This document shows, in pieces, positions 1 through 5,865 of a stretch of DNA of 6,443 nucleotides. How positions within the stretch are numbered: position 1 is the first letter of the stretch; the number at the start of each line of letters is the position of its first letter. This DNA comes from NIOZ-UU13 sp049287505 (GTDB lineage: Bacteria; Planctomycetota; Phycisphaerae; Sedimentisphaerales; Anaerobacaceae), in NCBI GenBank assembly GCA_049287505.1, contig JBAQFY010000185.1:1-6443 (forward strand). Direction: 5' to 3'. The notes beneath the pieces were generated by a model. The model worked only from the letters and a program-made list of their open reading frames with translations, did not search any database and had not been told where the DNA came from. The position numbers and the translations under genes were made by a program.

Positions 1-702
1 GCGGGCGGCACAGGCTCGCGGCTTAGGCCGTTGACCAAGGTTACAAATAAGCATCTGCTTGGCGTGGGGCAAAAGCCAATGATATATTACCCCATTGAAA
101 AATTAACTTCTATCGGCGTTGAGGAAATCCTGATTGTAACCGGCGTTGAGCACATGGGTGATGTTGTTAGTCTGCTGGGCTCCGGAAAGGACTTTAGCTG
201 TCGGTTTACATATAAAGTTCAGGATGAAGCGGGCGGAATTGCCCAGGCCCTCGCGTTAGCTGAGAATTTCGCACAAGGCCAGCCTCTGGCTGTTATCCTC
301 GGCGACAATATCTTTGAAAGCAGTCTCAAAAGTTATGCCGATAAATTCATAGCTCAGAAGACCGGCGCGAGGATACTCCTCAAGCAAGTGTCCGACCCAC
401 AGCGTTTTGGCGTTGCTGAGCTGTCCGCTGGTAAGGTTATTGCTATTGAAGAAAAACCCAAAAAACCCAAGTCGGATTACATTGTAACGGGCATATATTT
501 TTACGATGCTTCAGTCTTTGATATAATACGGGGCCTCAAGCCGTCAGCTCGCGGAGAGCTTGAAATTACTCACGTTAATTACGCTTATATTGAAAAAGGC
601 CGGTTGGCCTATGATATACTCGAAGGCTGGTGGACGGACGCCGGAACGTTCGAATCGCTCAATAGGGCCAATGAACTGGTTGCAAAGGACCCTCCGCAAT
701 GA
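1..702 (+). CDS. rmlA: Glucose-1-phosphate thymidylyltransferase, short form (5'-truncated by window)
   Basis: RmlA joins dTTP and glucose-1-phosphate to give dTDP-glucose, the first step of dTDP-L-rhamnose synthesis in the cytoplasm. The frame is open from base 1 and begins AGGTGSRLRPLT, the nucleotide-binding signature found at the N-terminus of sugar-nucleotidyltransferases. Only about six or seven residues (usually Met-Lys-Gly-Val-Ile-Leu-like) are therefore missing, and the TTG at 31 is not the start. Visible residues include KPMIYYP (25-31), DEAGGIAQAL (about 75-84), LGDN with its predicted metal-binding Asp at about 102, EEKP near 150 and WWTDAGT near the C-terminus with the second expected metal-ligand Asp. 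The 233 visible residues fit the short RmlA class (about 240) and not the long class (about 290). The usual EITDVN motif reads EITHVN here. It is the first gene of an rmlACDB operon; its stop overlaps a mini-frame leading to rmlC. A related sugar-phosphate nucleotidyltransferase is the alternative, but the three rml genes downstream make RmlA very likely. Confidence 0.95.
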   Translation, partial: AGGTGSRLRPLTKVTNKHLLGVGQKPMIYYPIEKLTSIGVEEILIVTGVEHMGDVVSLLGSGKDFSCRFTYKVQDEAGGIAQALALAENFAQGQPLAVILGDNIFESSLKSYADKFIAQKTGARILLKQVSDPQRFGVAELSAGKVIAIEEKPKKPKSDYIVTGIYFYDASVFDIIRGLKPSARGELEITHVNYAYIEKGRLAYDILEGWWTDAGTFESLNRANELVAKDPPQ

Positions 703-734
703 CAAAAGAGATATTAGTCGAGATGTTGGTATAA
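699..734 (+). other. Possible 11-residue mini-cistron bridging rmlA and rmlC
   Basis: An ATG at 699 overlaps the rmlA stop as ATGA and opens a frame encoding MTKEILVEMLV. It stops with TAA at 732-734, one base before the rmlC ATG. An AAAGGA at 684-689 lies nine bases upstream and looks like a better ribosome-binding site than anything in front of rmlC. The arrangement could hand ribosomes from rmlA to rmlC by termination and reinitiation. The peptide itself need have no function. A frame this short can easily arise by chance, so this is inference from layout only. Confidence 0.2.
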
Positions 735-735
735 A

Positions 736-1296
736 ATGAATGTCAAAGGGACAAAGCTGGCAGGGGTGCTCGTATTGGAGCCGGATGTGTTCTCTGATGA
801 GAGGGGATTCTTTTTAGAGACTTGGAAAAGCACGCGTTATGAGAATGCCGGTATCCAGGGCCCTTTTGTGCAGGACAATGTCTCATTTTCCAAAAAAGGG
901 GTTTTGCGCGGCCTGCATTTTCAATACCCCCAATCACAGGGTAAATTGGTTCAGGTTTTATCAGGCCGGGTTGTGGATGTTGTCGTTGATATTCGCGTAG
1001 GTTCTCCGACTTTTGGTCATTGGGTCAGTGAAGTAATTTCCGACGCGAACCACAGGCAGATTTATATTCCGCCGGGCTTTGCGCATGGATATTGTGTTAC
1101 AAGCCGGACGGCAGTTTTTTCATATAAGTGCACCGATTTCTATAATCCTCAGACTGAAAGCGGCATTATCTGGAATGACCCCGACCTTGGTATCGACTGG
1201 TCTATAAAGGAACCCATATTATCGCCCAAAGATGCAAGCTATTCCAGGCTTAAAGACCTTCGGCCTGAAAAATTACCGCTTTTCCGGAGGCTCTGA
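736..1296 (+). CDS. rmlC: dTDP-4-dehydrorhamnose 3,5-epimerase
   Basis: RmlC epimerises C3 and C5 of dTDP-4-keto-6-deoxy-glucose to give dTDP-4-keto-L-rhamnose. The 186-residue length is normal for this cupin-fold family, which acts as a cytoplasmic dimer. Recognisable segments are DERGFFLETW (21-30), VLRGLHFQ (56-63) with the catalytic His61, IPPGFAHGYCV (111-121), and YKCTDFY (130-136), which holds the conserved tyrosines (Tyr130 is the likely acid/base, by analogy with characterised RmlC). WNDPDLGIDW (146-155) closes the core. ATG 736 is the only plausible start: the frame meets a TAG at 715-717 and has no other start between. No good Shine-Dalgarno precedes it; only GAG at 720-722, 13 bases away, and a weak GGT are present, so translation may depend on coupling from upstream. 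Its stop shares one base with the rmlD start. Confidence 0.97.
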   Translation: MNVKGTKLAGVLVLEPDVFSDERGFFLETWKSTRYENAGIQGPFVQDNVSFSKKGVLRGLHFQYPQSQGKLVQVLSGRVVDVVVDIRVGSPTFGHWVSEVISDANHRQIYIPPGFAHGYCVTSRTAVFSYKCTDFYNPQTESGIIWNDPDLGIDWSIKEPILSPKDASYSRLKDLRPEKLPLFRRL

Positions 1297-2144
1297 TGGT
1301 AACTGATAATACCGGGATTGCCATTCTCGGCGGCAGGGGGATGCTTGGTACGGACCTGACAAAAATCTGCGAACAGCAGGGCTTTAATATTGAAGTATTT
1401 GATTTGCCGGAATTTGACATAACAAACTCTCAGCAGTTGAAGGAAGCTCTCAGTACCACAAAGACAATCGTCAATTGCGCAGCTTATACTAATGTCGATG
1501 GCGCCGAGAGCGAAGCCGAATTAGCGTACAGGGTCAATGCAGAAGCGGTAGGGCGGCTGGGTGCTTTCGCACGGGATGCTGATAAATGGGTTCTGCACAT
1601 CAGCACCGATTTCGTTTTTGACGGCCGGTCGGATAGACCCTATGTTGAGACTGACCTTCCTAATCCCATAAATGAATATGGTAAAACCAAACTGTCAGGT
1701 GAGCAGCTCTTAGCACAAAGCGGCTGCCGCCATTGTATATTGCGTGTCGAGTGGACGTACGGTGCAGCAAGCAAGAACTTTGTAACCAAGCTAATCAGGC
1801 GTGCAAAAACTGATAAGGCGTTAAAGGTTGTTGACGACCAGATAGGTTCGCCGACGGCTGCGACCGAAGTCGCCAAAGTAATCTGCACACTGTTGCGTAA
1901 AAAACCGATGGGTTTATTTCATTTTGCAAGTACGGGCTATGCCAGCCGATACGAAATAGCAGAGTTTATTATTGACAAGCTCTCGATGGATGTTAACTTG
2001 TTGCCCTGTAAAACAAGCGATTATGTAACTGCTGCTGCGAGACCGTTAAACAGCCGATTCGATTGCAGCAAGATACAGGCTTTACTTGACGAGCCGATTG
2101 AGCCCTGGCAGGTCCCGTTGGAGCGTTTTTTGAGGCATTTATGA
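1296..2144 (+). CDS. rmlD: dTDP-4-dehydrorhamnose reductase
   Basis: RmlD uses NAD(P)H to reduce dTDP-4-keto-L-rhamnose to dTDP-L-rhamnose, the last step of the pathway. It is a short-chain dehydrogenase/reductase of 282 residues, within the usual range. A glycine-rich Rossmann motif, GGRGMLG, lies at 12-18. STDFVFDG at 103-110 supplies Thr104, and EYGKTK at 127-132 supplies the Tyr128/Lys132 pair. The catalytic triad thus appears complete and falls at the residue numbers I recall for the Salmonella enzyme. NCAAYTNVD (60-68) is another family signature. The start overlaps the rmlC stop as TGATG, and CGGAGG at 1285-1290 gives a strong ribosome-binding site five bases away. Its end overlaps rmlB by ATGA, so C, D and B are probably translationally coupled. 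Confidence 0.97.
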   Translation: MVTDNTGIAILGGRGMLGTDLTKICEQQGFNIEVFDLPEFDITNSQQLKEALSTTKTIVNCAAYTNVDGAESEAELAYRVNAEAVGRLGAFARDADKWVLHISTDFVFDGRSDRPYVETDLPNPINEYGKTKLSGEQLLAQSGCRHCILRVEWTYGAASKNFVTKLIRRAKTDKALKVVDDQIGSPTAATEVAKVICTLLRKKPMGLFHFASTGYASRYEIAEFIIDKLSMDVNLLPCKTSDYVTAAARPLNSRFDCSKIQALLDEPIEPWQVPLERFLRHL

Positions 2145-3154
2145 AAAGGATTCTGGCTACAGGTGGTGCGGGATTTATAGGAAGCAATTTTGTGCGAATG
2201 GTGCTTTCGGAGCATCCAGATTGTTTTATCGTCAATCTCGATAAGCTGACCTATGCCGGCAATCTCGAAAACCTCGCTGAATTCTTAGAGCACAAAAATC
2301 ACAAATTCGTAAAAGGTGATATTTGCGATGGCACTCTCATTGAAAAAATTATCGATGAATATCAAATCGAGGCTGTAGTTAATTTTGCCGCCGAAAGCCA
2401 TGTGGACCGTTCCATCACCGGGCCTAAAGTCTTTATAGAAACCAATATTGCCGGCACATTAACTCTGCTTGAAGCCGCCCGTGCCAAAAACTTAGAGCGA
2501 TTTATTCAAATTTCAACCGATGAGGTCTATGGTTCACTCGGTCCGGAGGGCAAATTCACCGAACAAACACCGCCCAGTCCGAATTCGCCGTATTCAGCCA
2601 GTAAAGCCGCGGCGGACCACCTCGTACGAGCTTTCGGTCATACCTGGGGCGTAAAATATAACGTCACCAGATGCTCAAATAACTACGGCGAATATCAGTT
2701 TCCTGAGAAGATGATTCCGCTGATGATTAACAATGCCCTCAACGATAAAGAGTTGCCCGTCTATGGCGACGGCTTATATGTGCGGGACTGGCTGTATGTA
2801 TATGACCATTGTGCAGCTATATGGCAGGTTTTACAAAAGGCGCCGCCCGGCGAGATTTATAACATCGGGGGCTGTAACGAAAAGACTAATCTGGAAGTGA
2901 TTGAGGTAATACTTAGCCGTTTGGGCAAGCCAAAATTACTGATTAAGCATGTTACCGACAGGCCTGGGCATGACAGGCGGTACGCCATCGATGCGAGCAA
3001 AATAATGAGCGAGCTTAATTGGCGGCCATCGGTGAGCTTTGAGGAAGGTATTAACAGAACCATAGACTGGTATCTTCAGAACCAGGACTGGCTCGGTAAC
3101 GTCGTCTCCGGCGATTACCAAAAATACTATGAGTCGATGTACGGGAACCGCTAA
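2141..3154 (+). CDS. rmlB: dTDP-glucose 4,6-dehydratase
   Basis: RmlB converts dTDP-glucose to dTDP-4-keto-6-deoxyglucose using tightly bound NAD+, the second pathway step. It is an extended short-chain dehydrogenase/reductase of 337 residues, close to the usual 340-360. TGGAGFIGSN (7-16) is the NAD-binding glycine motif. AAESHVDRSI (83-92) is typical of the family. STDEVYG (125-131) carries the Thr126-Asp127-Glu128 dehydratase triad, YSASK (151-155) the catalytic Tyr and Lys, and RCSNNYGEYQFPEK follows as the sugar-nucleotide-binding stretch. The match to RmlB is clear against UDP-glucose epimerases because of the Asp-Glu pair after Thr126. ATG 2141 overlaps the rmlD stop, with GAGG at 2132-2135 five bases upstream. 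As the last gene of the rml block it is followed within three bases by a composite repeat that includes a hairpin. Confidence 0.97.
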   Translation: MKRILATGGAGFIGSNFVRMVLSEHPDCFIVNLDKLTYAGNLENLAEFLEHKNHKFVKGDICDGTLIEKIIDEYQIEAVVNFAAESHVDRSITGPKVFIETNIAGTLTLLEAARAKNLERFIQISTDEVYGSLGPEGKFTEQTPPSPNSPYSASKAAADHLVRAFGHTWGVKYNVTRCSNNYGEYQFPEKMIPLMINNALNDKELPVYGDGLYVRDWLYVYDHCAAIWQVLQKAPPGEIYNIGGCNEKTNLEVIEVILSRLGKPKLLIKHVTDRPGHDRRYAIDASKIMSELNWRPSVSFEEGINRTIDWYLQNQDWLGNVVSGDYQKYYESMYGNR

Positions 3155-3181
3155 GGGAAATACGAAGCACGAAATTAGAAA

Positions 3182-3221
3182 TCCTCCGCAGTCCAAAGTC
3201 CTTGGAACTCCTTGCGGAGGA
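3182..3221 (+). terminator. GC-rich hairpin 27 bases after rmlB, possible transcription terminator
   Basis: TCCTCCGCA at 3182-3190 pairs perfectly with TGCGGAGGA at 3213-3221 (nine pairs). Inside it, TCCAA at 3192-3196 pairs with TTGGA at 3202-3206 around a five-base loop, with an asymmetric bulge between the two stems. Its place after the rml operon suggests termination or 3'-end protection. No run of T follows, so it is not a textbook intrinsic terminator and may just be part of the repeat element. Confidence 0.35.
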
Positions 3222-3234
3222 CTCCTTGCGGTGG
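3207..3234 (+). repeat. Tandem duplication of a 14-base unit
   Basis: ACTCCTTGCGGAGG (3207-3220) is followed directly by ACTCCTTGCGGTGG (3221-3234), with one mismatch in 14. The first copy contributes the right arm of the hairpin that pairs with 3182-3190. The second copy could compete for the same left arm with one fewer matched base. It looks like slippage or an insertion inside the larger repeat. Confidence 0.75.
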
Positions 3235-3317
3235 AAACAAATTTGAAATTCTAATGTTCAAAATTCTCAGAACCTGTTGTTTCAGTCATTTGAATTTTGG
3301 TCATTTGGTATTGTTTC
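3234..3317 (+). repeat. Imperfect AT-rich inverted repeat upstream of the glycosyltransferase
   Basis: GAAACAA at 3234-3240 is the exact reverse complement of TTGTTTC at 3311-3317. CAAAATTC at 3259-3266 is the exact reverse complement of GAATTTTG at 3292-3299, and AATG at 3253-3256 pairs with CATT at 3302-3305 in register. The arms are about 33 and 26 bases, so the left arm has several unpaired bases, and the loop is about 25 bases. The structure ends 13 bases before the next gene's ATG, so if transcribed it would lie in that gene's leader. Confidence 0.6.
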
Positions 3318-3330
3318 GAATTTATACAAT

Positions 3331-4143
3331 ATGTCTATTAAAGGCAAAGCAACAATATGTGTGGTGAATTACAAAACATTGGACCTTACCCGGCTATGTT
3401 TGCGAAGCGTACGCAAGTTTACCAAATATCCGTATGAGGTTATCGTTGTCGATAACAATTCGCAGGACAAATCTCTGGAGTACCTCAAATCCCTCAATTG
3501 GATTTGTTTAATTGAGCGTCACACCGAGCCTGATGAGCCTGGCGGGGGTTTCGCCCATGGAGCAGCCCTGGACCTTGCCCTGGCTAAGTGCAATACAGAG
3601 TTTTTCGTCGCGATGCATTCGGACGTCATTGTCCGTAAAGACAACTGGCTCACTGACCTGATTGGTTACTTTGACAGTGACAAAAGCGTAGCCTGCGTTG
3701 GTTCCGGGAAAATAGAATTAAAACCCGAATGGCGAATTTTGCTCAAGAAAGCAACTGATTTAAAGGCCTTAAAGCGCAAAGTTTTTCGGGACCCCCAGTT
3801 GCTCACGAAATTCCGCTATCATAACCGGACAATATGTTGTATTTATCGAACAGACATCTTACGCCGGGAACAACTATCATTTTTGGCAAGCAAAGGCCAG
3901 GGCCTGGCGGCTGGTCAAAAGCTTTATTTTGAGCTTATTGACCGTAGCTATAATACCATTGAGCTGCCGTCCTCGATAATGAGCCAATTTATTTATCATC
4001 TTGCTCACGCCACCCAGGTAGTTAATCCGCAGGAATTCACGTTGCAAAAAAGAACAATAGAAAAGTGTAATCGACTTATTTATAAAGTGATGTCATCTGC
4101 AATGGTTCAGAGTGTGCTTGCTGATGATTCGTTGGACAGATAG
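3331..4143 (+). CDS. Family 2 glycosyltransferase (GT-A fold)
   Basis: This predicted 270-residue cytoplasmic or membrane-associated enzyme would transfer a sugar from a nucleotide donor to a glycan; neither donor nor acceptor can be named. The N-terminus has the family pattern ATICVVNYKT (7-16), then VIVVDNNSQD (37-46), whose Asp41 should contact the nucleotide, and FVAMHSDV (92-99), where HSD replaces the usual DxD and Asp98 is the likely metal ligand. No transmembrane segment is obvious. The frame extends upstream to a TTG at 3277, but those 18 codons lie wholly within the repeat and precede the first conserved strand, so I choose ATG 3331. No Shine-Dalgarno is visible before it. It lies 176 bases after rmlB on the same strand, which suggests but does not prove rhamnosyltransferase activity. 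It ends facing the methyltransferase genes. Confidence 0.88.
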   Translation: MSIKGKATICVVNYKTLDLTRLCLRSVRKFTKYPYEVIVVDNNSQDKSLEYLKSLNWICLIERHTEPDEPGGGFAHGAALDLALAKCNTEFFVAMHSDVIVRKDNWLTDLIGYFDSDKSVACVGSGKIELKPEWRILLKKATDLKALKRKVFRDPQLLTKFRYHNRTICCIYRTDILRREQLSFLASKGQGLAAGQKLYFELIDRSYNTIELPSSIMSQFIYHLAHATQVVNPQEFTLQKRTIEKCNRLIYKVMSSAMVQSVLADDSLDR

Positions 4144-4211
4144 GAATTGCAGCCTGAAGCAAAAATATCTCTCTTGTCAAAAAAAGAAAATCCTTGGAGC
4201 TCATTGTTAGG

Positions 4212-4892
4212 TTATTTCTTTGCGGTTACTACGTAACCGGAGGTAATAAAATTTGTTTTAATCAGATATCCTAATAGCCATAAAAAAGGTAGATTTATGA
4301 ACGCAACTATCACAAAAATGGGTGCGACTAAACGGGAGCAGATATTTTTCTCCATGATGTGCCTCACAAATAGAACATTTATTGCCTCTCCCCAATTGTT
4401 CCTTTCCGTTATCGAAACTTCGTTAAATTCTCTAAGCAGAAACTCTAGACCATAGCGAGTGTATCTATAATAATCATACGGCCTATCGTGAATCGGAAAA
4501 ATAAAAGGTGCTGTTATTATTAACTTACCGTTGGGTCGAAGAGCTTTATGTATTCTTTTTATTGCTAAATGAGGACTGTGCAGATGTTCTAATACTTCGC
4601 ACATTATAACAACATCAAATCTGAGTTCTCCGAAGTCATAAGTACATATGTCAGCAACAATGTCAGGTCGTCTTTTCTCATTTATATCTAAAGAAAAGAT
4701 TTCAAAGCCATTTATCTCAGCATATTTTTCTAACAATCTATTTATTCTGCCTCCCGCTCCTACTATAAGAACTTTGCTGGATTTGCTGATTTGGTTATAT
4801 TCTCGTCTCAAGAATGGATATAATCTCTTTCTGGAGAGCACTTTTGAGAGGCGGGTGAATAACGAATATATTTTCCTTGTTGGTGATTTCAT
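4212..4892 (-). CDS. Class I SAM-dependent methyltransferase with C-terminal hydrophobic segment
   Basis: This 226-residue protein has a Rossmann-like methyltransferase core. VLIVGAGGRI (41-50) is the SAM-binding motif I, Asp69 ends the second strand, and VVIMCEVLEHLH (94-105) is the motif typical of Methyltransf_11/23-like proteins, followed by LRPNGKLIITAP (118-129). The segment HDRPYDYYRYT (135-145) recurs, as I recall it, in methyltransferases of polysaccharide clusters. Residues 188-211 are strongly hydrophobic, around NLPFLWLLGYL, and may anchor the protein to the membrane. A small-molecule or glycan O-methyltransferase is likely; the target is unknown. The ATG has GGA at 4899-4901 six bases upstream on its strand. 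It follows the other methyltransferase by 43 bases and is probably co-transcribed with it. Hand counts of two 60-base rows (from 4261 and 4561) give 18 and 20 G+C, far below the rml genes, which hints at separate ancestry. Confidence 0.85.
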   Translation of the reverse strand: MKSPTRKIYSLFTRLSKVLSRKRLYPFLRREYNQISKSSKVLIVGAGGRINRLLEKYAEINGFEIFSLDINEKRRPDIVADICTYDFGELRFDVVIMCEVLEHLHSPHLAIKRIHKALRPNGKLIITAPFIFPIHDRPYDYYRYTRYGLEFLLREFNEVSITERNNWGEAINVLFVRHIMEKNICSRLVAPIFVIVAFINLPFLWLLGYLIKTNFITSGYVVTAKK

Positions 4893-4935
4893 TTTCTTTC
4901 CAGACTGCTATCGTTGTAGAGTATCCTAATAAGTG

Positions 4936-5724
4936 CTAAATTGTGTTCGTATCGGTTTTTCTGAGAACGACAACAAGATGCTGGCCGTGTTTTTCGTCTG
5001 TTTTACGCAATCGTTTCCATACATAATTCCATATCAAACGGTTAAATACTTTCAATTCTATAAGCCAGTGGTGATTATGAGTGAGTTTCAAATACTGTTT
5101 AACAAGTTGGCTCTTTTTATATACGTATTCGACGCTGACAATGTCCAAAGGGACGCTGGCTTCTTCAAGCTGTTTTTGTAGCAGGTTCAAATCATAATGG
5201 CGGTAGTGCTTCTTACGTACGGGGACAACAGTTGTGGGAACAGATATAACAACATAACCATCCTTGTTGGTTCGTTTCTCTAAGGTTTTCAATAGTGTAT
5301 TGACGTGATCATTCGGGATATGCTCCAGGACTTCTACTGCCAAAACGACATCGAATGTCTCTTTCAATTCTCGGGCGTCGATAGATAAAAACTCGACTTC
5401 GGGGTGAAATGCCTTGGCAAAGCGGATGGCTTGTTCGGATAAGTCGACGCCCACGCGCCGGTCAATCCCCCAGTCCAGCATACCGATGATACACCCATCT
5501 CCGCACCCGACCTCAAGTACCGACGAAGGCCTCAAGGATTGTACAATTTCCCGTATATGCCTTGAATAGCAGAGATATTCGAAACTCCAGCCTAGCGCCC
5601 GAAAGCGGACCCCCACACCTTCATTGTCAAAATGGGGAATGTGATGATAAGGGAAGCTGTACAGGTCATCTTGAATCTTATACCTATCCAAGCAGTCTTT
5701 CGGAATATTCGATTCTGATGCCAT
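4936..5724 (-). CDS. Class I SAM-dependent methyltransferase
   Basis: From ATG 5724 the product has 262 residues. An N-terminal lead-in with FPYHHIPHF (24-32) and FRALGWSFEYL (41-51) precedes the SAM-binding motif I, VLEVGCGDG (69-77). GVDLSEQAIRFA (92-103) has the acidic residue expected to hold the SAM ribose, and FDVVLAVEVLEHIP (124-137) matches the Methyltransf_11/23-type motif. A C-terminal basic stretch of about 90 residues lacks a recognisable domain. The frame can be extended to a TTG at 5829, but those 35 extra residues look unlike a domain and start upstream of the best leftward promoter, so I prefer the ATG. No strong Shine-Dalgarno is visible. Sugar O-methylation in the surface glycan is a reasonable inference from context. 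The first half has near-average composition, but the 3' end is AT-rich (18 G+C in the 60 bases from 5041), like the next gene. Confidence 0.86.
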   Translation of the reverse strand: MASESNIPKDCLDRYKIQDDLYSFPYHHIPHFDNEGVGVRFRALGWSFEYLCYSRHIREIVQSLRPSSVLEVGCGDGCIIGMLDWGIDRRVGVDLSEQAIRFAKAFHPEVEFLSIDARELKETFDVVLAVEVLEHIPNDHVNTLLKTLEKRTNKDGYVVISVPTTVVPVRKKHYRHYDLNLLQKQLEEASVPLDIVSVEYVYKKSQLVKQYLKLTHNHHWLIELKVFNRLIWNYVWKRLRKTDEKHGQHLVVVLRKTDTNTI

Positions 5725-5797
5725 TACTATATTCTCTTTGTCTTTTTCAGTAACTGTCACAAATAACCAGCCGCTATTGGCAGCTCGATGAGAACAG

Positions 5798-5826
5798 ATG
5801 ATAGCAGCTCTACAATTATTAATCAA
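5798..5826 (-). promoter_or_regulatory. Candidate sigma-70-like promoter for the two methyltransferase genes
   Basis: Read leftward, TTGATT (5821-5826) and TATCAT (5798-5803) are separated by exactly 17 bases. They match the -35 and -10 consensus at four and five of six positions. Transcription would start near 5791, giving a leader of about 67 bases before ATG 5724. Consensus matches of this quality also arise by chance in AT-rich DNA, and the host's promoter rules are unknown. Confidence 0.35.
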
Positions 5827-5831
5827 CAATT
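5814..5831. promoter_or_regulatory. Imperfect palindrome over the leftward -35, possible operator
   Basis: AATTATT (5814-5820) and AACAATT (5825-5831) are inverted copies agreeing at six of seven positions around a four-base AATC centre. The palindrome covers the leftward -35 and ends six bases before the rightward -35, so a bound dimeric regulator could affect both directions. No regulator gene is in the window. AT-rich palindromes occur by chance, so this is a weak candidate. Confidence 0.2.
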
Positions 5832-5836
5832 ACTGC

Positions 5837-5865
5837 TTGTAAAATCGATACCTGACCGTTAATAT
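5837..5865 (+). promoter_or_regulatory. Candidate sigma-70-like promoter for the rightward glycosyltransferase
   Basis: TTGTAA (5837-5842) and TAATAT (5860-5865) are 17 bases apart, each matching the consensus at four of six positions. Transcription would begin near 5872, leaving a leader of about 78 bases before ATG 5950. The match is weak and is supported mainly by spacing and by its place in a divergent intergenic region. Confidence 0.22.

Larger units (their letters stand above)
3157..3330 (+). repeat. Composite intergenic repeat element between rmlB and a glycosyltransferase gene
   Basis: Almost the whole gap is made of repeats. It opens with four degenerate heptamers, GAAATAC, GAAGCAC, GAAATTA and GAAATCC (3157-3184). 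A GC-rich hairpin and a 14-base tandem duplication follow (3182-3234), then an AT-rich imperfect inverted repeat (3234-3317). Two 8-base GTCATTTG copies sit at 3285-3292 and 3300-3307. The style resembles dispersed, non-coding palindromic elements that I recall from Planctomycetota and Omnitrophota metagenome assemblies, but only one copy is in view, so multi-copy status is not shown here. No transposase or target-site duplication is evident. The strand is nominal. Confidence 0.6.

Noticed and set aside
31..33. TTG at 31 as the rmlA start
   Set aside because: The ten codons before it encode AGGTGSRLRP, the conserved nucleotide-binding signature, so the gene begins upstream of the window.
1640..2235. 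Minus-strand frames opposite rmlD and rmlB
   Set aside because: They are shadows of strongly conserved genes, with no domain or translation signal of their own.
3157..3330. Insertion sequence or CRISPR fragment between rmlB and the glycosyltransferase
   Set aside because: There is no transposase frame, no matched terminal repeats with target duplication and no regular repeat-spacer pattern; the heptamers are too short and degenerate for CRISPR repeats.
4144..4211. Bidirectional terminator in the convergent gap
   Set aside because: There is an A-rich run at about 4180-4190 and a GAGCTC palindrome at 4197-4202, but no stem long enough for a terminator on either strand.
4648..5181. Plus-strand frames opposite the two methyltransferases
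   Set aside because: They are antisense to genes with clear SAM-binding motifs and encode no recognisable domain.
5725..5829. Longer methyltransferase starting at TTG 5829
   Set aside because: The extra 35 residues show no family pattern, the start is a rare codon and it lies upstream of the best leftward promoter; ATG 5724 is more economical.
5788..5862. 24-residue frame on the plus strand in the divergent gap
   Set aside because: It has no ribosome-binding site, overlaps the candidate promoters and has an ordinary low-complexity composition; a chance frame is the simpler reading.
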